Source of the DNA: an uncultured Clostridia bacterium
GTDB lineage: Bacteria; Bacillota; Clostridia; Christensenellales; UBA1750
Reading direction: 5' to 3'
Length of the DNA stretch: 64,000 nt
NCBI GenBank assembly: GCA_904393115.1
Contig: CAJFMX010000003.1
Span: 62,001 to 126,000, forward strand
Part shown: positions 1 through 8,778 of the stretch, piece after piece
Layout of the letters: every line of letters begins with the position of its first letter
How positions within the stretch are numbered: position 1 is the first letter of the stretch
Notes under the pieces: generated by a model
Seen by the model: the letters and a program-made list of their open reading frames with translations, nothing else
What the model was told of the DNA's origin: nothing
Databases searched by the model: none
Made by a program: the position numbers and the translations under genes

Positions 1-674
1 TGACCACGGCCGAGCTCGACCGGGTAGCCGAAAGCGTCATCCGCTCGCACGGCGCGATTCCGTCCGAAAAGGGATATGAGGGATTTCCGGGCTCCATCTG
101 CGCGTCTCCGGACGACATGGTGGTGCACGGCATCCCCTCTGAATCGGTGGTCCTGCGGGAAGGGCAGATCATTTCCATTGACTGCACGGTGCTGCTGGAC
201 GGGTACCAGGCCGACATGGCGCGGACCTTCCCGGTGGGGGAGATCTCGCCCGAGGCCCAGGCCCTGATCGACGCGGCGAAGGAGAGCTTTGGCAAGGGCC
301 TGGCCTTTGCGCGCAAGGGATACCGGATCGGAGACATTTCCCACGCCATCCAGACCTCAGTGGAAGGACATGGCTACGGCGTGGTGCGCAGCTTGTGCGG
401 CCACGGAATCGGGAAGGAGATGCACGAGGACCCCGAGGTGCCGAACTTCGGCAAGCCGGGGCACGGGCTGCGTCTTCGCGAGGGGCTGTGCATCGCGGTG
501 GAGCCCATGATCACGGCGGGGGACTATCGCGTCTACATCGCCGAGGACAACTGGGCCTTCCTCACGCGAGACCACTCTCTGAGTGCGCACTACGAAAACA
601 CTTTGGCGATCACGGAAAGCGGCGAGGCGCTGATCCTGACGATGCCGGACGGCTTCGATGGGGAGGACGTATGA
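1..674 (+). CDS. map: methionine aminopeptidase, type I (5' end outside window)
   Basis: Removes the initiator methionine from new proteins in the cytosol. The reading frame is open from base 3, so the N-terminus lies upstream. The pita-bread metallopeptidase signature is visible: VVHGIPSES (substrate-side His), metal-binding Asp residues in IDCTVLLDGY and ADMARTFPVG, the metal His in GHGIGKEMHEDP, Glu in AVEPM and the last Glu in ENTLAIT. It sits in the usual Firmicutes place between the ribosomal protein genes and infA, and its stop overlaps the next start as ATGA, which suggests translational coupling. Identity is secure; only the missing N-terminus is unseen. Confidence 0.95.
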   Translation, partial: TTAELDRVAESVIRSHGAIPSEKGYEGFPGSICASPDDMVVHGIPSESVVLREGQIISIDCTVLLDGYQADMARTFPVGEISPEAQALIDAAKESFGKGLAFARKGYRIGDISHAIQTSVEGHGYGVVRSLCGHGIGKEMHEDPEVPNFGKPGHGLRLREGLCIAVEPMITAGDYRVYIAEDNWAFLTRDHSLSAHYENTLAITESGEALILTMPDGFDGEDV

Positions 675-991
675 CGCCGGATGTGAAGATCGGTCAGGTC
701 GTTCGCTCGACAAAGGGCCGCGACGCGGGGAGGCTGTTTCTCGTCGTCGGCTTTGCCGACGAGGAGCACGCCCTGCTCTGCGACGGGGACCTGCGGCGGA
801 TCGATTCGCCAAAGAAGAAGAAACGCAAGCATTTCCTGCCAACGCAGGAATTGATTTCCAGTCTCGGGGAGAGGCTAACACGGGGCGAAGCGGTCTGCGA
901 TGCGCACATCCGCAAGGCCCTGGCCGCCCTGAGGGATCAAGGATTGGATGCGCCTTGCAAGGAGGTTAAAGAGTGTCGAAGCAGGATGTAA
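671..991 (+). CDS. KOW-domain RNA-binding protein (L14e-like)
   Basis: A 106-residue basic protein starting at the ATG that overlaps the map stop codon. The N-terminal half ([23 protein letters not shown]) has the KOW/SH3-like pattern of the L14e-like proteins that Firmicutes commonly encode between map and infA. The middle is Lys/Arg-rich (SPKKKKRKH), fitting RNA binding. Its last 19 bases overlap the start of infA in another frame, so the two are probably coupled. The exact role, ribosomal or translational, is not established for the family. Confidence 0.85.
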   Translation: MTPDVKIGQVVRSTKGRDAGRLFLVVGFADEEHALLCDGDLRRIDSPKKKKRKHFLPTQELISSLGERLTRGEAVCDAHIRKALAALRDQGLDAPCKEVKECRSRM

Positions 992-1194
992 TCGAAGTGG
1001 AAGGCACCGTAACGGAAGCCTATCCGAACGCGATGTTCCAAGTGGAGCTTCCCAATGGCCACAAGATCCTCGCGCACATTTCCGGCAAGCTTAGGATGAA
1101 CTTCATCCGGATTCTTCCGGGTGATAAAGTGACCATAGAGCTTTCGCCCTATGACCTGACCAGGGGAAGAATCACCTGGCGCGGCAAGGCGTAA
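973..1194 (+). CDS. infA: translation initiation factor IF-1
   Basis: A 73-residue OB-fold protein that binds the ribosomal A site during initiation. I chose the GTG start at 973 because GGAGG at 961-965 lies a normal distance upstream, and the product then begins [18 protein letters not shown], the standard IF-1 N-terminus. The family core is present, including [31 protein letters not shown] and [13 protein letters not shown]. Length is typical. It lies inside the ribosomal operon, overlapping the KOW gene and followed by rpmJ. Confidence 0.96.
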   Translation: MSKQDVIEVEGTVTEAYPNAMFQVELPNGHKILAHISGKLRMNFIRILPGDKVTIELSPYDLTRGRITWRGKA

Positions 1195-1223
1195 ACCCAT
1201 CACAGCAACGGAGGAAAACGAAC

Positions 1224-1337
1224 ATGAAAGTGAGACCGTCTGTAAAGCCGATCTGCGAAAAGTGCAAGATCATCAAGCGGAAGGGCCGCGTCATGGTCAT
1301 CTGCGAGAATCCCAAGCACAAGCAGCGTCAGGGCTAA
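1224..1337 (+). CDS. rpmJ: 50S ribosomal protein L36 (bL36)
   Basis: A 37-residue ribosomal protein of the large subunit. It starts [14 protein letters not shown] and ends KHKQRQG. Cys11, Cys14, Cys27 and His32 form the zinc knuckle, so this is the zinc-containing form. GGAGG lies 9 bases before the ATG. The position between infA and rpsM is the normal order. The gene is short and easily missed, but the match to the family is complete. Confidence 0.95.
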   Translation: MKVRPSVKPICEKCKIIKRKGRVMVICENPKHKQRQG

Positions 1338-1462
1338 AGGACCCAAACCGCTTTATCTGATTGCGTAGTGCGGCTGCACGGGAGTCCCCCGTGATCTGCG
1401 TGATTTTGATAAATAGATCAACCACGTTAAGACCCCACGATTTACGGAGGTGTTGAGGCACA

Positions 1463-1840
1463 ATGGCACGTATTGCGGGCGTTGACCTGCCCAGAGAGAA
1501 GCGCGTCGAAATTGGGCTGACCTATATCTTTGGCATCGGCAGAGCCACTGCCGATGAAATCCTCAGCAAGACCGGCATCAACCCGGACACCCGCGTCAAG
1601 GACCTGTCCGAGACCGAGGTTGCGCAGCTGAGAGACTATATCGAGCACAACCTGAAGGTGGAGGGCGACCTCCGCCGTGAGGTTTCCCTCAATATCAAGC
1701 GTCTTGTGGAAATCGGCTGCTATCGCGGCGTGCGTCATCGCCGCGGCCTGCCCGTTCGCGGCCAGTCGACCAAGCAGAACGCGCGCACCCGCAAGGGCCC
1801 CAAGAAGCAGGTCGCGGGTAAGAAGAAGGCTACCAAGTAA
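1463..1840 (+). CDS. rpsM: 30S ribosomal protein S13 (uS13)
   Basis: A 125-residue small-subunit head protein that contacts the P-site tRNA and the bridges to 50S. It begins [20 protein letters not shown] and has the helix-hairpin segment [11 protein letters not shown]. The C-terminal tail is very basic ([19 protein letters not shown]), as expected of the tail that reaches the tRNA. The 125-base gap before it contains a small hairpin (CACGGG/CCCGTG, about 1378-1393) but no gene that I can see. It is followed by rpsK after 24 bases. Confidence 0.96.
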   Translation: MARIAGVDLPREKRVEIGLTYIFGIGRATADEILSKTGINPDTRVKDLSETEVAQLRDYIEHNLKVEGDLRREVSLNIKRLVEIGCYRGVRHRRGLPVRGQSTKQNARTRKGPKKQVAGKKKATK

Positions 1841-1864
1841 GCCGTCAGAAGAGGAGGGAACATC

Positions 1865-2269
1865 ATGGCGAAGACCACTAAGGTGACCAAGCGTGTGGTT
1901 CGCAAGCGCAAGGAGCGCAAGAACGTTGAGCGCGGCGCTGCGCACATCGCTTCGTCCTTCAACAATACCATCGTAACCATCACCGACACCGCTGGAAACG
2001 CCCTGTCCTGGGCCTCTGCCGGCGGACTCGGCTTCCGCGGCAGCAAGAAGTCTACGCCCTTTGCGGCGCAGATGGCGGCGGAGACCGCGGCCAAGGCGGC
2101 CATGGAGCATGGCCTGAAGACCGTCGAGGTGTATGTCAAAGGCCCCGGTTCCGGACGCGAGGCGGCGATCCGCTCGCTGCAGGCGGCTGGACTCGAGGTT
2201 TCCCTGATCAAGGACGTGACCCCCATCCCCCACAACGGATGCCGTCCGCCCAAGCGCAGAAGAGTGTAG
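1865..2269 (+). CDS. rpsK: 30S ribosomal protein S11 (uS11)
   Basis: A 134-residue small-subunit platform protein. After a basic N-terminal extension, the family core is clear: [16 protein letters not shown], the [20 protein letters not shown] segment, [17 protein letters not shown] and the C-terminal [27 protein letters not shown] ribosome site lies just upstream. Standard position between rpsM and rpsD. Confidence 0.97.
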   Translation: MAKTTKVTKRVVRKRKERKNVERGAAHIASSFNNTIVTITDTAGNALSWASAGGLGFRGSKKSTPFAAQMAAETAAKAAMEHGLKTVEVYVKGPGSGREAAIRSLQAAGLEVSLIKDVTPIPHNGCRPPKRRRV

Positions 2270-2282
2270 GAGGTAAAGCCCA

Positions 2283-2909
2283 ATGGCACGTTATACTGGT
2301 TCCGTCTGCCGCCTGTGCAGACGCGAAGGCACGAAGCTGTTTCTGAAGGGCGACCGCTGCTACTCCGCCAAGTGCGCGATCAGCAAGCGCCCCACGCCTC
2401 CCGGCATGCACGGGCAGGCTAGAGCGAGAAAGATGAGCGAGTACGGCATGCAGCTGCGCGAAAAGCAGAAGGTCCGCCGCACCTACGGCGTGCTGGAGAC
2501 GCAGTTCCGCCGCACGTTTGACAAGGCCGCGCGCGTCAAGGGCGTCACGGGCGACAACCTGCTGGCCCTGCTCGAGCGCCGCCTGGACAATGTCGTCTAC
2601 CGCCTGGGCCTGGCCTCCTCCCGTGCGCAGGCTCGTCAGTTTGTCCGCCACAGCCACATCACCGTCAACGGCAAGAAGGTGAACATCCCCTCCTATGTCG
2701 TGGAGACGGGCGACGTCATCGGCGTTCGCGAGAAGAGCCGTGACATGGAGCACTTCAAGGCGCTGCGCGAGGGCACGACCCACGTCGTCCCCAAGTGGCT
2801 GACCTTTGAGGCGGAGCAGCTGCAGGGCACCGTCAACGCGCTGCCGCAGCGCGAGGATGTCGACATGGCGTTCGAGGAGCACCTCATCGTCGAGCTGTAC
2901 TCCAAGTAA
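2283..2909 (+). CDS. rpsD: 30S ribosomal protein S4 (uS4), zinc-binding form
   Basis: A 208-residue primary 16S rRNA-binding protein, which in many bacteria also acts as a translational repressor of its operon. It starts [16 protein letters not shown]; Cys9, Cys12, Cys26 and Cys31 make the zinc site of the C+ type. The S4 RNA-binding domain follows ([13 protein letters not shown] and [20 protein letters not shown]). A ribosome site TAGGAGG precedes the ATG. It is followed, after an 86-base gap, by rpoA. Confidence 0.97.
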   Translation: MARYTGSVCRLCRREGTKLFLKGDRCYSAKCAISKRPTPPGMHGQARARKMSEYGMQLREKQKVRRTYGVLETQFRRTFDKAARVKGVTGDNLLALLERRLDNVVYRLGLASSRAQARQFVRHSHITVNGKKVNIPSYVVETGDVIGVREKSRDMEHFKALREGTTHVVPKWLTFEAEQLQGTVNALPQREDVDMAFEEHLIVELYSK

Positions 2910-2995
2910 GGATGCAGCCTGAACGAATGGAGCATCGAACGCGGATTGACGCCTACCGCAATGCGATTTGCGCTTGATGAGGAGGGATAGAGTCT

Positions 2996-3940
2996 ATGAT
3001 TGAAATGGAAAAGCCCAGAATCGAATGTGTCGAGATAAGCGAAGGCAACCTGTACGGCAAGTTCGTCATCGAGCCGCTGGAGCGCGGATTCGGCACGACC
3101 TTGGGCAATTCACTGCGCAGGATTTTGCTTTCCTCGTTGCCCGGCGTAGCGGTCTCATCTGTCCGCATCGATGGCGTCTTGCATGAGTTTTCCACGATTC
3201 CTGGAGTGAAGGAGGATGTCACCGAGATCATCCTCAACCTCAAGGCACTGTCCGCAAAGCTGTATTGCGATGGACCCAAGGTGGTCACGATCTCCGCCTC
3301 CGGCGAGTGCGTGGTCACCGCGGGGGACATCGTCTGCGACGAGCAGGTCGAGATCATCAATCCCGACCTGGTCATCGCAACCCTCAATGAGGATGCGCAC
3401 CTGAACATGGAGATCACCCTGTGCAAGGGCCGCGGCTACGTCTCCGCGGACCGGAACAAGACCCCCAACATGCCCATCGGCGTGCTGCCCGTGGACTCCA
3501 TCTTCACGCCCATCCGCAAGGTCAATTACACCATCGAGAACACGCGCGTCGGCCAGATGACGGACTACGACAAGCTGACGCTCGAAGTGTGGACAGACGG
3601 AAGCATCAAGCCGGATGAAGCCACTTCCATGGCGGCAAAGATCTTATCCGAGCACTTAATGCTGTTTATCAATCTTACCGAGAACGTCGTGCCGGTCGAC
3701 TTCAACGAGCCGGAGGACAACAAGATGGAAAAGGTGCAGGAGATGACCATCGAAGAGCTGGATCTTTCCGTTCGTGCCTACAACTGCCTCAAGCGCGCCA
3801 ACATCAACACGGTTGCAGAACTCGTGCAGCGCAATGAGGAAGACATGATGAAAGTGCGCAACCTGGGCAAAAAGTCGCTCGAGGAAGTGGAGCAGAAGCT
3901 CGCCGCACTGGGCCTGAGCCTGCGCCGCAGCGAGGAATAA
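2996..3940 (+). CDS. rpoA: DNA-directed RNA polymerase alpha subunit
   Basis: A 314-residue scaffold subunit of RNA polymerase. The N-terminal assembly domain (about residues 1-230) carries [21 protein letters not shown] and [16 protein letters not shown] short linker leads to the C-terminal domain ([18 protein letters not shown] and the helix-hairpin-helix [16 protein letters not shown]), which contacts promoter UP elements and activators. GGAGGG lies 10 bases before the ATG. Codon choice is less biased than in the ribosomal protein genes around it, but identity is certain. Confidence 0.98.
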   Translation: MIEMEKPRIECVEISEGNLYGKFVIEPLERGFGTTLGNSLRRILLSSLPGVAVSSVRIDGVLHEFSTIPGVKEDVTEIILNLKALSAKLYCDGPKVVTISASGECVVTAGDIVCDEQVEIINPDLVIATLNEDAHLNMEITLCKGRGYVSADRNKTPNMPIGVLPVDSIFTPIRKVNYTIENTRVGQMTDYDKLTLEVWTDGSIKPDEATSMAAKILSEHLMLFINLTENVVPVDFNEPEDNKMEKVQEMTIEELDLSVRAYNCLKRANINTVAELVQRNEEDMMKVRNLGKKSLEEVEQKLAALGLSLRRSEE

Positions 3941-4031
3941 CGCCCCGCGCACAGAAAATCAGGTGCGAAAAGCACCGGACCCGGCAGCGCCGCGTCGCGC
4001 CGCAGGGCAATTCGCAAGGAGGGAAACAACC

Positions 4032-4544
4032 ATGGCCAAGGAACGCAAGCTCGGCCGTCCGGCTGACCAGCGTAAGGCACTCCTGCGCAACCAGGTCTCT
4101 CAGCTGATCTGGAACGGCAAGATCACCACCACCTTGGATCGCGCCAAGGAGGTGCGCTCCATCGCGGAGAAGCTCATTACTCTTGCCATGCGCGAGTGTG
4201 ACAATACCGTAGAAGTCACCAAGACCTATAAGAACGATAAGGGCCAGGAGGTCACCGAGACCTTCGTCAACGACGCGCCCTCTAAGCTCCATGCGCGCCG
4301 CATCCTGATGGCGTACCTGTACGACCTGCAGGAGCAGAAGAAGCCCGACGAGAGCAAGGCCGACTTCAAGGAGCGCACCAAGGACATCAAGCACCCGATC
4401 ATCGAGAAGATGTTCCGCGAGTACGCGCCCAAGTACAACAAGCGCAAGGCGGAGCTCGGCCAGGGCGGCGGCTACACCCGCATCCTGAAGATGGGCCCGC
4501 GCAAGGGCGACGGCGCCGAGATGGTCGTCCTCGAGCTGATCTAA
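4032..4544 (+). CDS. rplQ: 50S ribosomal protein L17 (bL17), long form
   Basis: A 170-residue large-subunit protein near the exit tunnel. The family motifs are [19 protein letters not shown], the [24 protein letters not shown] segment and the C-terminal [21 protein letters not shown]. Bacterial L17 is usually about 115-130 residues. This one carries about 45 extra charged residues in the middle ([17 protein letters not shown] and [19 protein letters not shown]). I started at the ATG after AAGGAGGGAAACAACC. A strong terminator follows, so it is the last gene of the operon. Confidence 0.95.
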   Translation: MAKERKLGRPADQRKALLRNQVSQLIWNGKITTTLDRAKEVRSIAEKLITLAMRECDNTVEVTKTYKNDKGQEVTETFVNDAPSKLHARRILMAYLYDLQEQKKPDESKADFKERTKDIKHPIIEKMFREYAPKYNKRKAELGQGGGYTRILKMGPRKGDGAEMVVLELI

Positions 4545-4562
4545 GCCCAATCCCTTTGCAGC

Positions 4563-4601
4563 AAAAAACGGACGTCCCCCACTGGGGGCGTCCGTTTTTT
4601 T
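4563..4601 (+). terminator. Rho-independent terminator after rplQ
   Basis: The stem AAACGGACG-CCCCC pairs with GGGGG-CGTCCGTTT, with one bulged T, a three-base loop and a run of T. It ends the ribosomal operon. Confidence 0.9.
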
Positions 4602-4628
4602 GCACTCCCAAAGAAAGGATGGCGCGGG

Positions 4629-5030
4629 TCAGGGCGCGCAGGGATCCTCCTCGGGGGGAAAGTAGTAGAAGATGGGCTTGCCCTGCTTCTCGGCCTCGCA
4701 GAGGTGCATCATCAAGTCGTTGAAGAACCACGGGGTGCAGGCGACGGCGGCGTCCGCGCGGTCGATCATCCAGCGGTTGCACGCCTCGTGGCTGCGTTCG
4801 GAGGGCAGGGGCCGATCGGGACAATAGACCCAGTGGATCAGGACGTCCGGCCGCTCCTCGCAGAAGCGGAACATCACGCCCGAGACCACGTCGTCGAACC
4901 AACAGCCGCTGCCCACGTAAAAGCGGCGCGCTCCGCGGTCGTAGAGAAAGGACACCATCGAGGACAGCCAGCTGCGCACGAGGGCATCGCCCTCGAAATC
5001 CCAGTCGCCGACAAAGGCTACGGAATTCAT
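4629..5030 (-). CDS. SLOG-fold (DUF1273-like) protein, second of a pair
   Basis: A 133-residue protein beginning MNSVAFVGDWDFEGDALV. Its pattern is that of the SLOG/Rossmann-like nucleotide-binding proteins: GARRFYVGSGCWFDDVV (glycine-rich turn and Asp), CNRWMIDRADAAVACT, then a C-terminal helix and FYYF strand. It is a clear paralogue of the gene just upstream; its ATG overlaps the stop of that gene as ATGA, with GAGGTG seven bases before it. SLOG proteins bind nucleotide-derived ligands or process them; the substrate here is unknown. In this copy the GHR motif at the N-terminus is replaced by GDW, so binding may differ. Confidence 0.7.
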   Translation of the reverse strand: MNSVAFVGDWDFEGDALVRSWLSSMVSFLYDRGARRFYVGSGCWFDDVVSGVMFRFCEERPDVLIHWVYCPDRPLPSERSHEACNRWMIDRADAAVACTPWFFNDLMMHLCEAEKQGKPIFYYFPPEEDPCAP

Positions 5031-5491
5031 GGGGGGTTCACCTCACAATCTGCATCGGGGGGGGGGAAAGAAAGGACAGCCTTGCCGCGGCGCTGGGCGT
5101 AGCGGAGCATCTCCGCCGCGCCGCCCCAGCTGCGCTGCACGCAGGCGACGACGACGTCCGCCTGGTCGACCATCCAGCGGTTGCGGCGGGCGATGGCGAA
5201 CCGGCGGGGCACGCGCTCCAGGGGCGGGTAGACGCTCGCCATGCCCGGCTGCGGCGCGGGCCCGGCATCCAAGTAGGGGCGAACGAGCACGACCTCGACC
5301 TCCGGGTGCGCCGCGCGCAGGGAGAGCGCGGCCGCGGCCGCCGCGGCGTCGAAGGCGCCGTACCCGCCGACGTAGAAGCGGCGCGCGCCCTGGGCGTAAA
5401 GACAGGGGAGCGTCCGGCGGAGCCAGGCCTCCACAGCGGCGCGGTCCGGGAGGTCCCTGTGGCCGCAGAAGGTCACATACTTATAATACAT
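5027..5491 (-). CDS. SLOG-fold (DUF1273-like) protein, first of a pair
   Basis: A 154-residue protein starting MYYKYVTFCGHRDLPDR. The GHR motif, the segment GARRFYVGGYGAFDAAAA, the RRNRWMVDQADVVVAC motif and GGAAEMLRYAQRRGKAV match the SLOG/DUF1273 family closely. It is the leading gene of a two-gene unit with its paralogue. Close to the 3' end the coding strand has ten C in a row (5057-5066), encoding Pro-Pro-Pro; slippage there would change only the last nine residues and the ATGA coupling. The ribosome site AAAGGGGGAT lies before the ATG. A divergent XRE regulator gene lies 114 bases away. Substrate and role are unknown. Confidence 0.75.
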   Translation of the reverse strand: MYYKYVTFCGHRDLPDRAAVEAWLRRTLPCLYAQGARRFYVGGYGAFDAAAAAAALSLRAAHPEVEVVLVRPYLDAGPAPQPGMASVYPPLERVPRRFAIARRNRWMVDQADVVVACVQRSWGGAAEMLRYAQRRGKAVLSFPPPDADCEVNPP

Positions 5492-5605
5492 CGTTATCCC
5501 CCTTTATTTCATAATACGCCAAAAAAATTAAAAAACGTCCAGCTACAGGAACCAATTCCCTTCCAAGAAACGGTAAAATCGGACGGGAAGAGGGGAGGGG
5601 TAGAC

Positions 5606-5845
5606 ATGCAGCTCAATCAAGCTGTAAGTGTGCGTCTGTCCCAACTCCTCCAAGAGAAAAGCATGACACAATACCAGCTCTTCATGAAAAGCGGCGTGCC
5701 CAAATCCACGATCAACAACGTCATTCGCGGAAATTACACGACCATGAAGCTGAGCATTTTGCACGAGTTGTGTCAAGGCTTGGGAATCAGCCTGAGCACG
5801 TTTTTCACCTCCCCCGTCTTTGACGAGGAGAACCTGGACCCCTGA
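5606..5845 (+). CDS. small XRE-family transcriptional regulator
   Basis: A 79-residue protein that is almost only a Cro/C1 helix-turn-helix: VSVRLSQLLQEKSMTQYQLF (helices 1-2), SGVPKSTINNVIRG (recognition helix) and SILHELCQGLGISLSTFF. I chose the ATG at 5606 because AGGGGAGGGG precedes it and the domain starts there. There is no effector domain. It is divergent from the SLOG pair and may control it, but nothing in the sequence proves this. A strong terminator follows. Confidence 0.85.
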   Translation: MQLNQAVSVRLSQLLQEKSMTQYQLFMKSGVPKSTINNVIRGNYTTMKLSILHELCQGLGISLSTFFTSPVFDEENLDP

Positions 5846-5884
5846 ACGGGCCGGCGGCAGCAGCGCGCCGGCCCGTTTTGTTTC
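5846..5884 (+). terminator. Rho-independent terminator after XRE gene
   Basis: ACGGGCCGGCG pairs with CGCCGGCCCGT around a short loop, followed by TTTTG and more T. Confidence 0.85.
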
Positions 5885-5911
5885 GATTCTGCAACGCCTC
5901 CGCTTCCGCGA

Positions 5912-5938
5912 TTGACAAGCGCGCGTTTTCCATATACT
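5912..5938 (+). promoter_or_regulatory. candidate sigma-70-type promoter before HEAT-repeat gene
   Basis: TTGACA at 5912-5917 and TATACT at 5933-5938. The spacer is 15 bases, shorter than ideal, so the -10 call may be off by one or two bases. It would drive the 5972-8621 pair. Confidence 0.5.
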
Positions 5939-5971
5939 CTAGTAGTTGGAAAGAGAAGGGGAGGATGGGGA

Positions 5972-7120
5972 ATGTCCTGGTTTTCCGTGGAACACCTGAA
6001 GGAGAAAAAGAAGATCGCCGCGCTCGCCCGCGTCGCCCGCCGCAGCCGCGGCGAGAGGCAGCGCAAGGCCGCCCAGGCCCTGGCCGACATCGGCGACGGC
6101 GAGGCCGCGCGCGCCCTGCTCACGCTCGCCGCCAGCGACGACATCGCCGTCTGGGAGCCCGCGCAGGCGGCCATCTGCACAATCCGCAACGAGGCCGCCG
6201 TGCCCGCCCTGTGCGACGCGCTCCTCTCCAGCGGATACAACGGCGTCAAGTGCGTGCTCGCCGCCCTGACCAACATGGAGAGCGATCTGGCCCTAAACGG
6301 CCTGCTCAAGGCGCTGGAGGACCCAAAGCTCGCGCCGGACGTGCTCGCCGCGCTGCGCGGCCGCAACCGCGCCGAGATGGTCCCCCCCTTGGAGGACCTG
6401 CTCGAGGAGCTCACCGCCCGCGAGGCCACGGGCGCAAAGTCCCGCCTCTGGCAGCAGAGCCTCTGCCGCCAGATCCTCGAACTCCTCACCGAGGTCGACG
6501 ACATCGGCGCCATCAAGGCGCTGCACCACTTCCTGCGCAACCGGGAGGGCGCGCCCGTGCGCCTGCGCGTGCAGGCCGCCCACGCCCTGGCCGCAAAGGG
6601 CCTGCCCGGCGAGGAGGCCCTGGCCGGCTACGTCGGCGAGAAGTTCACGGACGTGGACCGCGTGATGCTGCTGATGGAGTGCATGCCCAACGAGGAGCTG
6701 CTGGACATCCTCTTTGCGGTCATGCCGCCCAACTCCGCGGACGAGTTCGGCCAGGCGCTCATGGCCAGCCTCAACCGCATGGAGCCCGGACACTGGAAGT
6801 ACATCGTCGCCCTGATCGAGCGGCTCGACCGCGACAACGCGCGCAGCGCGCTGCTGATGTGGTTCGTGCAGACCAAGGCCGCCAGCCCGGACGCCGCCTA
6901 TGCCCTGGCCCGCCACGGCAACACGCGGCCCGTGCTCGTCAAGCGCCTGGTGGACATGGTCCGCTTCGAGGACCAGGACATCCGCCTGCGCGCCGGCGAC
7001 CTGCTCTACCGCCTCTACGCGGACAAGCTCATCACCGAGGAGGGCGTCCACCTGGTCGAGGCCAAGACGGACGAGGAGGGCAAGGTCACGGACTACGAAT
7101 ACATCGGCTACAAGGACTAA
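5972..7120 (+). CDS. HEAT-repeat protein
   Basis: A 382-residue, helix-rich soluble protein. Repeated units of about 30-35 residues, such as RQRKAAQALADIGDGEAARA, AAVPALCDALLSSGYNGVKC and VRLRVQAAHALAAKGLPGEEAL, have the Ala/Leu spacing of HEAT repeats, so it is probably a protein-binding scaffold. No catalytic motif or signal peptide is seen. The ATG at 5972 is set by GGGGAGG eight bases upstream. The arabinofuranosidase gene begins 22 bases after its stop, so the two are probably co-transcribed; how a HEAT scaffold would serve a glycosidase is not evident. Confidence 0.7.
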   Translation: MSWFSVEHLKEKKKIAALARVARRSRGERQRKAAQALADIGDGEAARALLTLAASDDIAVWEPAQAAICTIRNEAAVPALCDALLSSGYNGVKCVLAALTNMESDLALNGLLKALEDPKLAPDVLAALRGRNRAEMVPPLEDLLEELTAREATGAKSRLWQQSLCRQILELLTEVDDIGAIKALHHFLRNREGAPVRLRVQAAHALAAKGLPGEEALAGYVGEKFTDVDRVMLLMECMPNEELLDILFAVMPPNSADEFGQALMASLNRMEPGHWKYIVALIERLDRDNARSALLMWFVQTKAASPDAAYALARHGNTRPVLVKRLVDMVRFEDQDIRLRAGDLLYRLYADKLITEEGVHLVEAKTDEEGKVTDYEYIGYKD

Positions 7121-7142
7121 AGAGACAGAGGAGGAACCTATC

Positions 7143-8621
7143 ATGCAGGCAAAGCTCACCCTGGACAAGGATTTTTCCATCGGCAAGGTCGACGAAAGGC
7201 TCTACGGCTCCTTCATCGAGCACCTGGGCCGCGCGGTCTACACCGGCATCTTTGAGCCCGGCCACGGCACCGCGGACGAGCAGGGCTTCCGCCGCGACGT
7301 CATGGACCTGATCCGCAAACTGCAGATCCCGATCATCCGCTATCCGGGCGGCAACTTCGTCTCCGGCTACCGCTGGACGGACGGCATCGGCCCCAAGGAC
7401 AAGCGCCCCCGCCGCCTGGACTACGCCTGGACGAGCCTGGAGACGAACCAGTTCGGCATCGACGAGTTCGCCGACTGGTGCAAGAAGGCCGGAACCCACG
7501 CCATGGTCGCGGTGAACCTGGGCACCGGCACGCCCCAGCAGGCCGCAGACCTGGTCGAATACTGCAACTTCCCCGGCGGCACGTACTGGAGCGACCTGCG
7601 CATCGCCAACGGCCACAAGGAGCCGCACAACTTCCGCGTCTGGTGCTTGGGCAACGAGATGGACGGCCCCTGGCAGACCTGCGCCAAGACCGCGGACGAG
7701 TACGGCCACGTCGCCAACGAGGCCGCCAAGATGATGAAGTGGGTCGACCCCACGATCGAGCTGGTCGCCTGCGGGTCCTCCTCCGCGGAGATCGCGACCT
7801 ACCCCGAGTGGGACCGCAAGGTGCTCGAGTGGACGTACGACAACGTGGACTTCCTCTCCATGCACCGCTACTACGGCTACAAGGGCGACGTCACGGCGTA
7901 CCTGGCCTCGTATGCGGACCTGGACGCGTTCCTGAGCGCGGGCATCGCCGCGGCGGACTACGTCAAGGCCTACAAGCGCTCCAAGAAGGTCATGAAGATC
8001 TCCCTGGACGAGTGGAACGCCTGGTACTGCGACCACGGCGCGCAGGAGCCCTGGACCGTCGCCCCGGCCCTGGAGGAGCAGACCTACAACGTCATGGACG
8101 CGCTGTGCGTCGGCGGCCTGCTCTGCACGATGATCAACCGCTCGGACCGCGTGCGCATGGGCTGCCTGGCGCAGCTGGTCAACTGCCTGGCCATCGTCAT
8201 GACCGAGCCCGGGAAGAGCGCCTACGCGCAGACGACCTACTATCCCTTCCTGCACGCCTCGCTCTACGGCCGCGGGGAGGCCCTGCGCCCGCTGCTCAAG
8301 GCCCCGAAGCTCGCTGCCGGAACCGGCGAGTTCGACGCCGTGGCCGCCGCGGCGACCTTTGACGAGGAGAAGGGCGAGATGACCGTCTTTGCCCTGAACC
8401 TGGCGGAGGAAGCGGTCGACCTGCACCTGAGCGCCCGCTCCTTTGCGAACCTTGCGCCCGTGGAGCACATCGTGCTGGACGGCGACCTGTTCGCGCAGAA
8501 CACGTTCGCCGAGCCGGAGAAGGTCCTGCCCCACAGCGCGCCCGTCGCCGCGTGCGAAAAGGGCGAGAGCGACGTCAAGCTGCCGGCGCGGTCCTGGAAC
8601 GTGCTGCGGTTCTCGATTTAA
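7143..8621 (+). CDS. abfA: alpha-L-arabinofuranosidase, GH51
   Basis: A 492-residue intracellular glycosidase that removes arabinofuranosyl side groups from arabinan or arabinoxylan oligomers. It starts MQAKLTLDKDFSIGKVDERLYGS, with FIEHLGRAVYTGIFEPGH. The acid/base Glu is residue 172 (WCLGNEMDGPW) and the nucleophile Glu is residue 290 (KISLDEWNAWY); these positions agree with characterised GH51 enzymes. There is no signal peptide, so it should act on imported oligosaccharides. The C-terminal beta-sandwich ends LPARSWNVLRFSI. Ribosome site GAGGAGG. A terminator follows. Confidence 0.93.
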   Translation: MQAKLTLDKDFSIGKVDERLYGSFIEHLGRAVYTGIFEPGHGTADEQGFRRDVMDLIRKLQIPIIRYPGGNFVSGYRWTDGIGPKDKRPRRLDYAWTSLETNQFGIDEFADWCKKAGTHAMVAVNLGTGTPQQAADLVEYCNFPGGTYWSDLRIANGHKEPHNFRVWCLGNEMDGPWQTCAKTADEYGHVANEAAKMMKWVDPTIELVACGSSSAEIATYPEWDRKVLEWTYDNVDFLSMHRYYGYKGDVTAYLASYADLDAFLSAGIAAADYVKAYKRSKKVMKISLDEWNAWYCDHGAQEPWTVAPALEEQTYNVMDALCVGGLLCTMINRSDRVRMGCLAQLVNCLAIVMTEPGKSAYAQTTYYPFLHASLYGRGEALRPLLKAPKLAAGTGEFDAVAAAATFDEEKGEMTVFALNLAEEAVDLHLSARSFANLAPVEHIVLDGDLFAQNTFAEPEKVLPHSAPVAACEKGESDVKLPARSWNVLRFSI

Positions 8622-8630
8622 CGCGCCTTT

Positions 8631-8674
8631 GGCGGCGCGGGAGCAATGCTTCGCTCCCGCGCCGCCCTTTTTGT
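8631..8674 (+). terminator. Rho-independent terminator after abfA
   Basis: GGCGGCGCGGGAGC pairs with GCTCCCGCGCCGCC, followed by CTTTTTGTT. Confidence 0.9.
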
Positions 8675-8778
8675 TCTGAAATGCGGAACGCCCGGCGAGG
8701 AATTTCGGCTGCAGATTGAGCGAAAGGGAAATTTGTGTTAACATATACGTAAGATATATTTTGGGGGAGGGGAACGAT

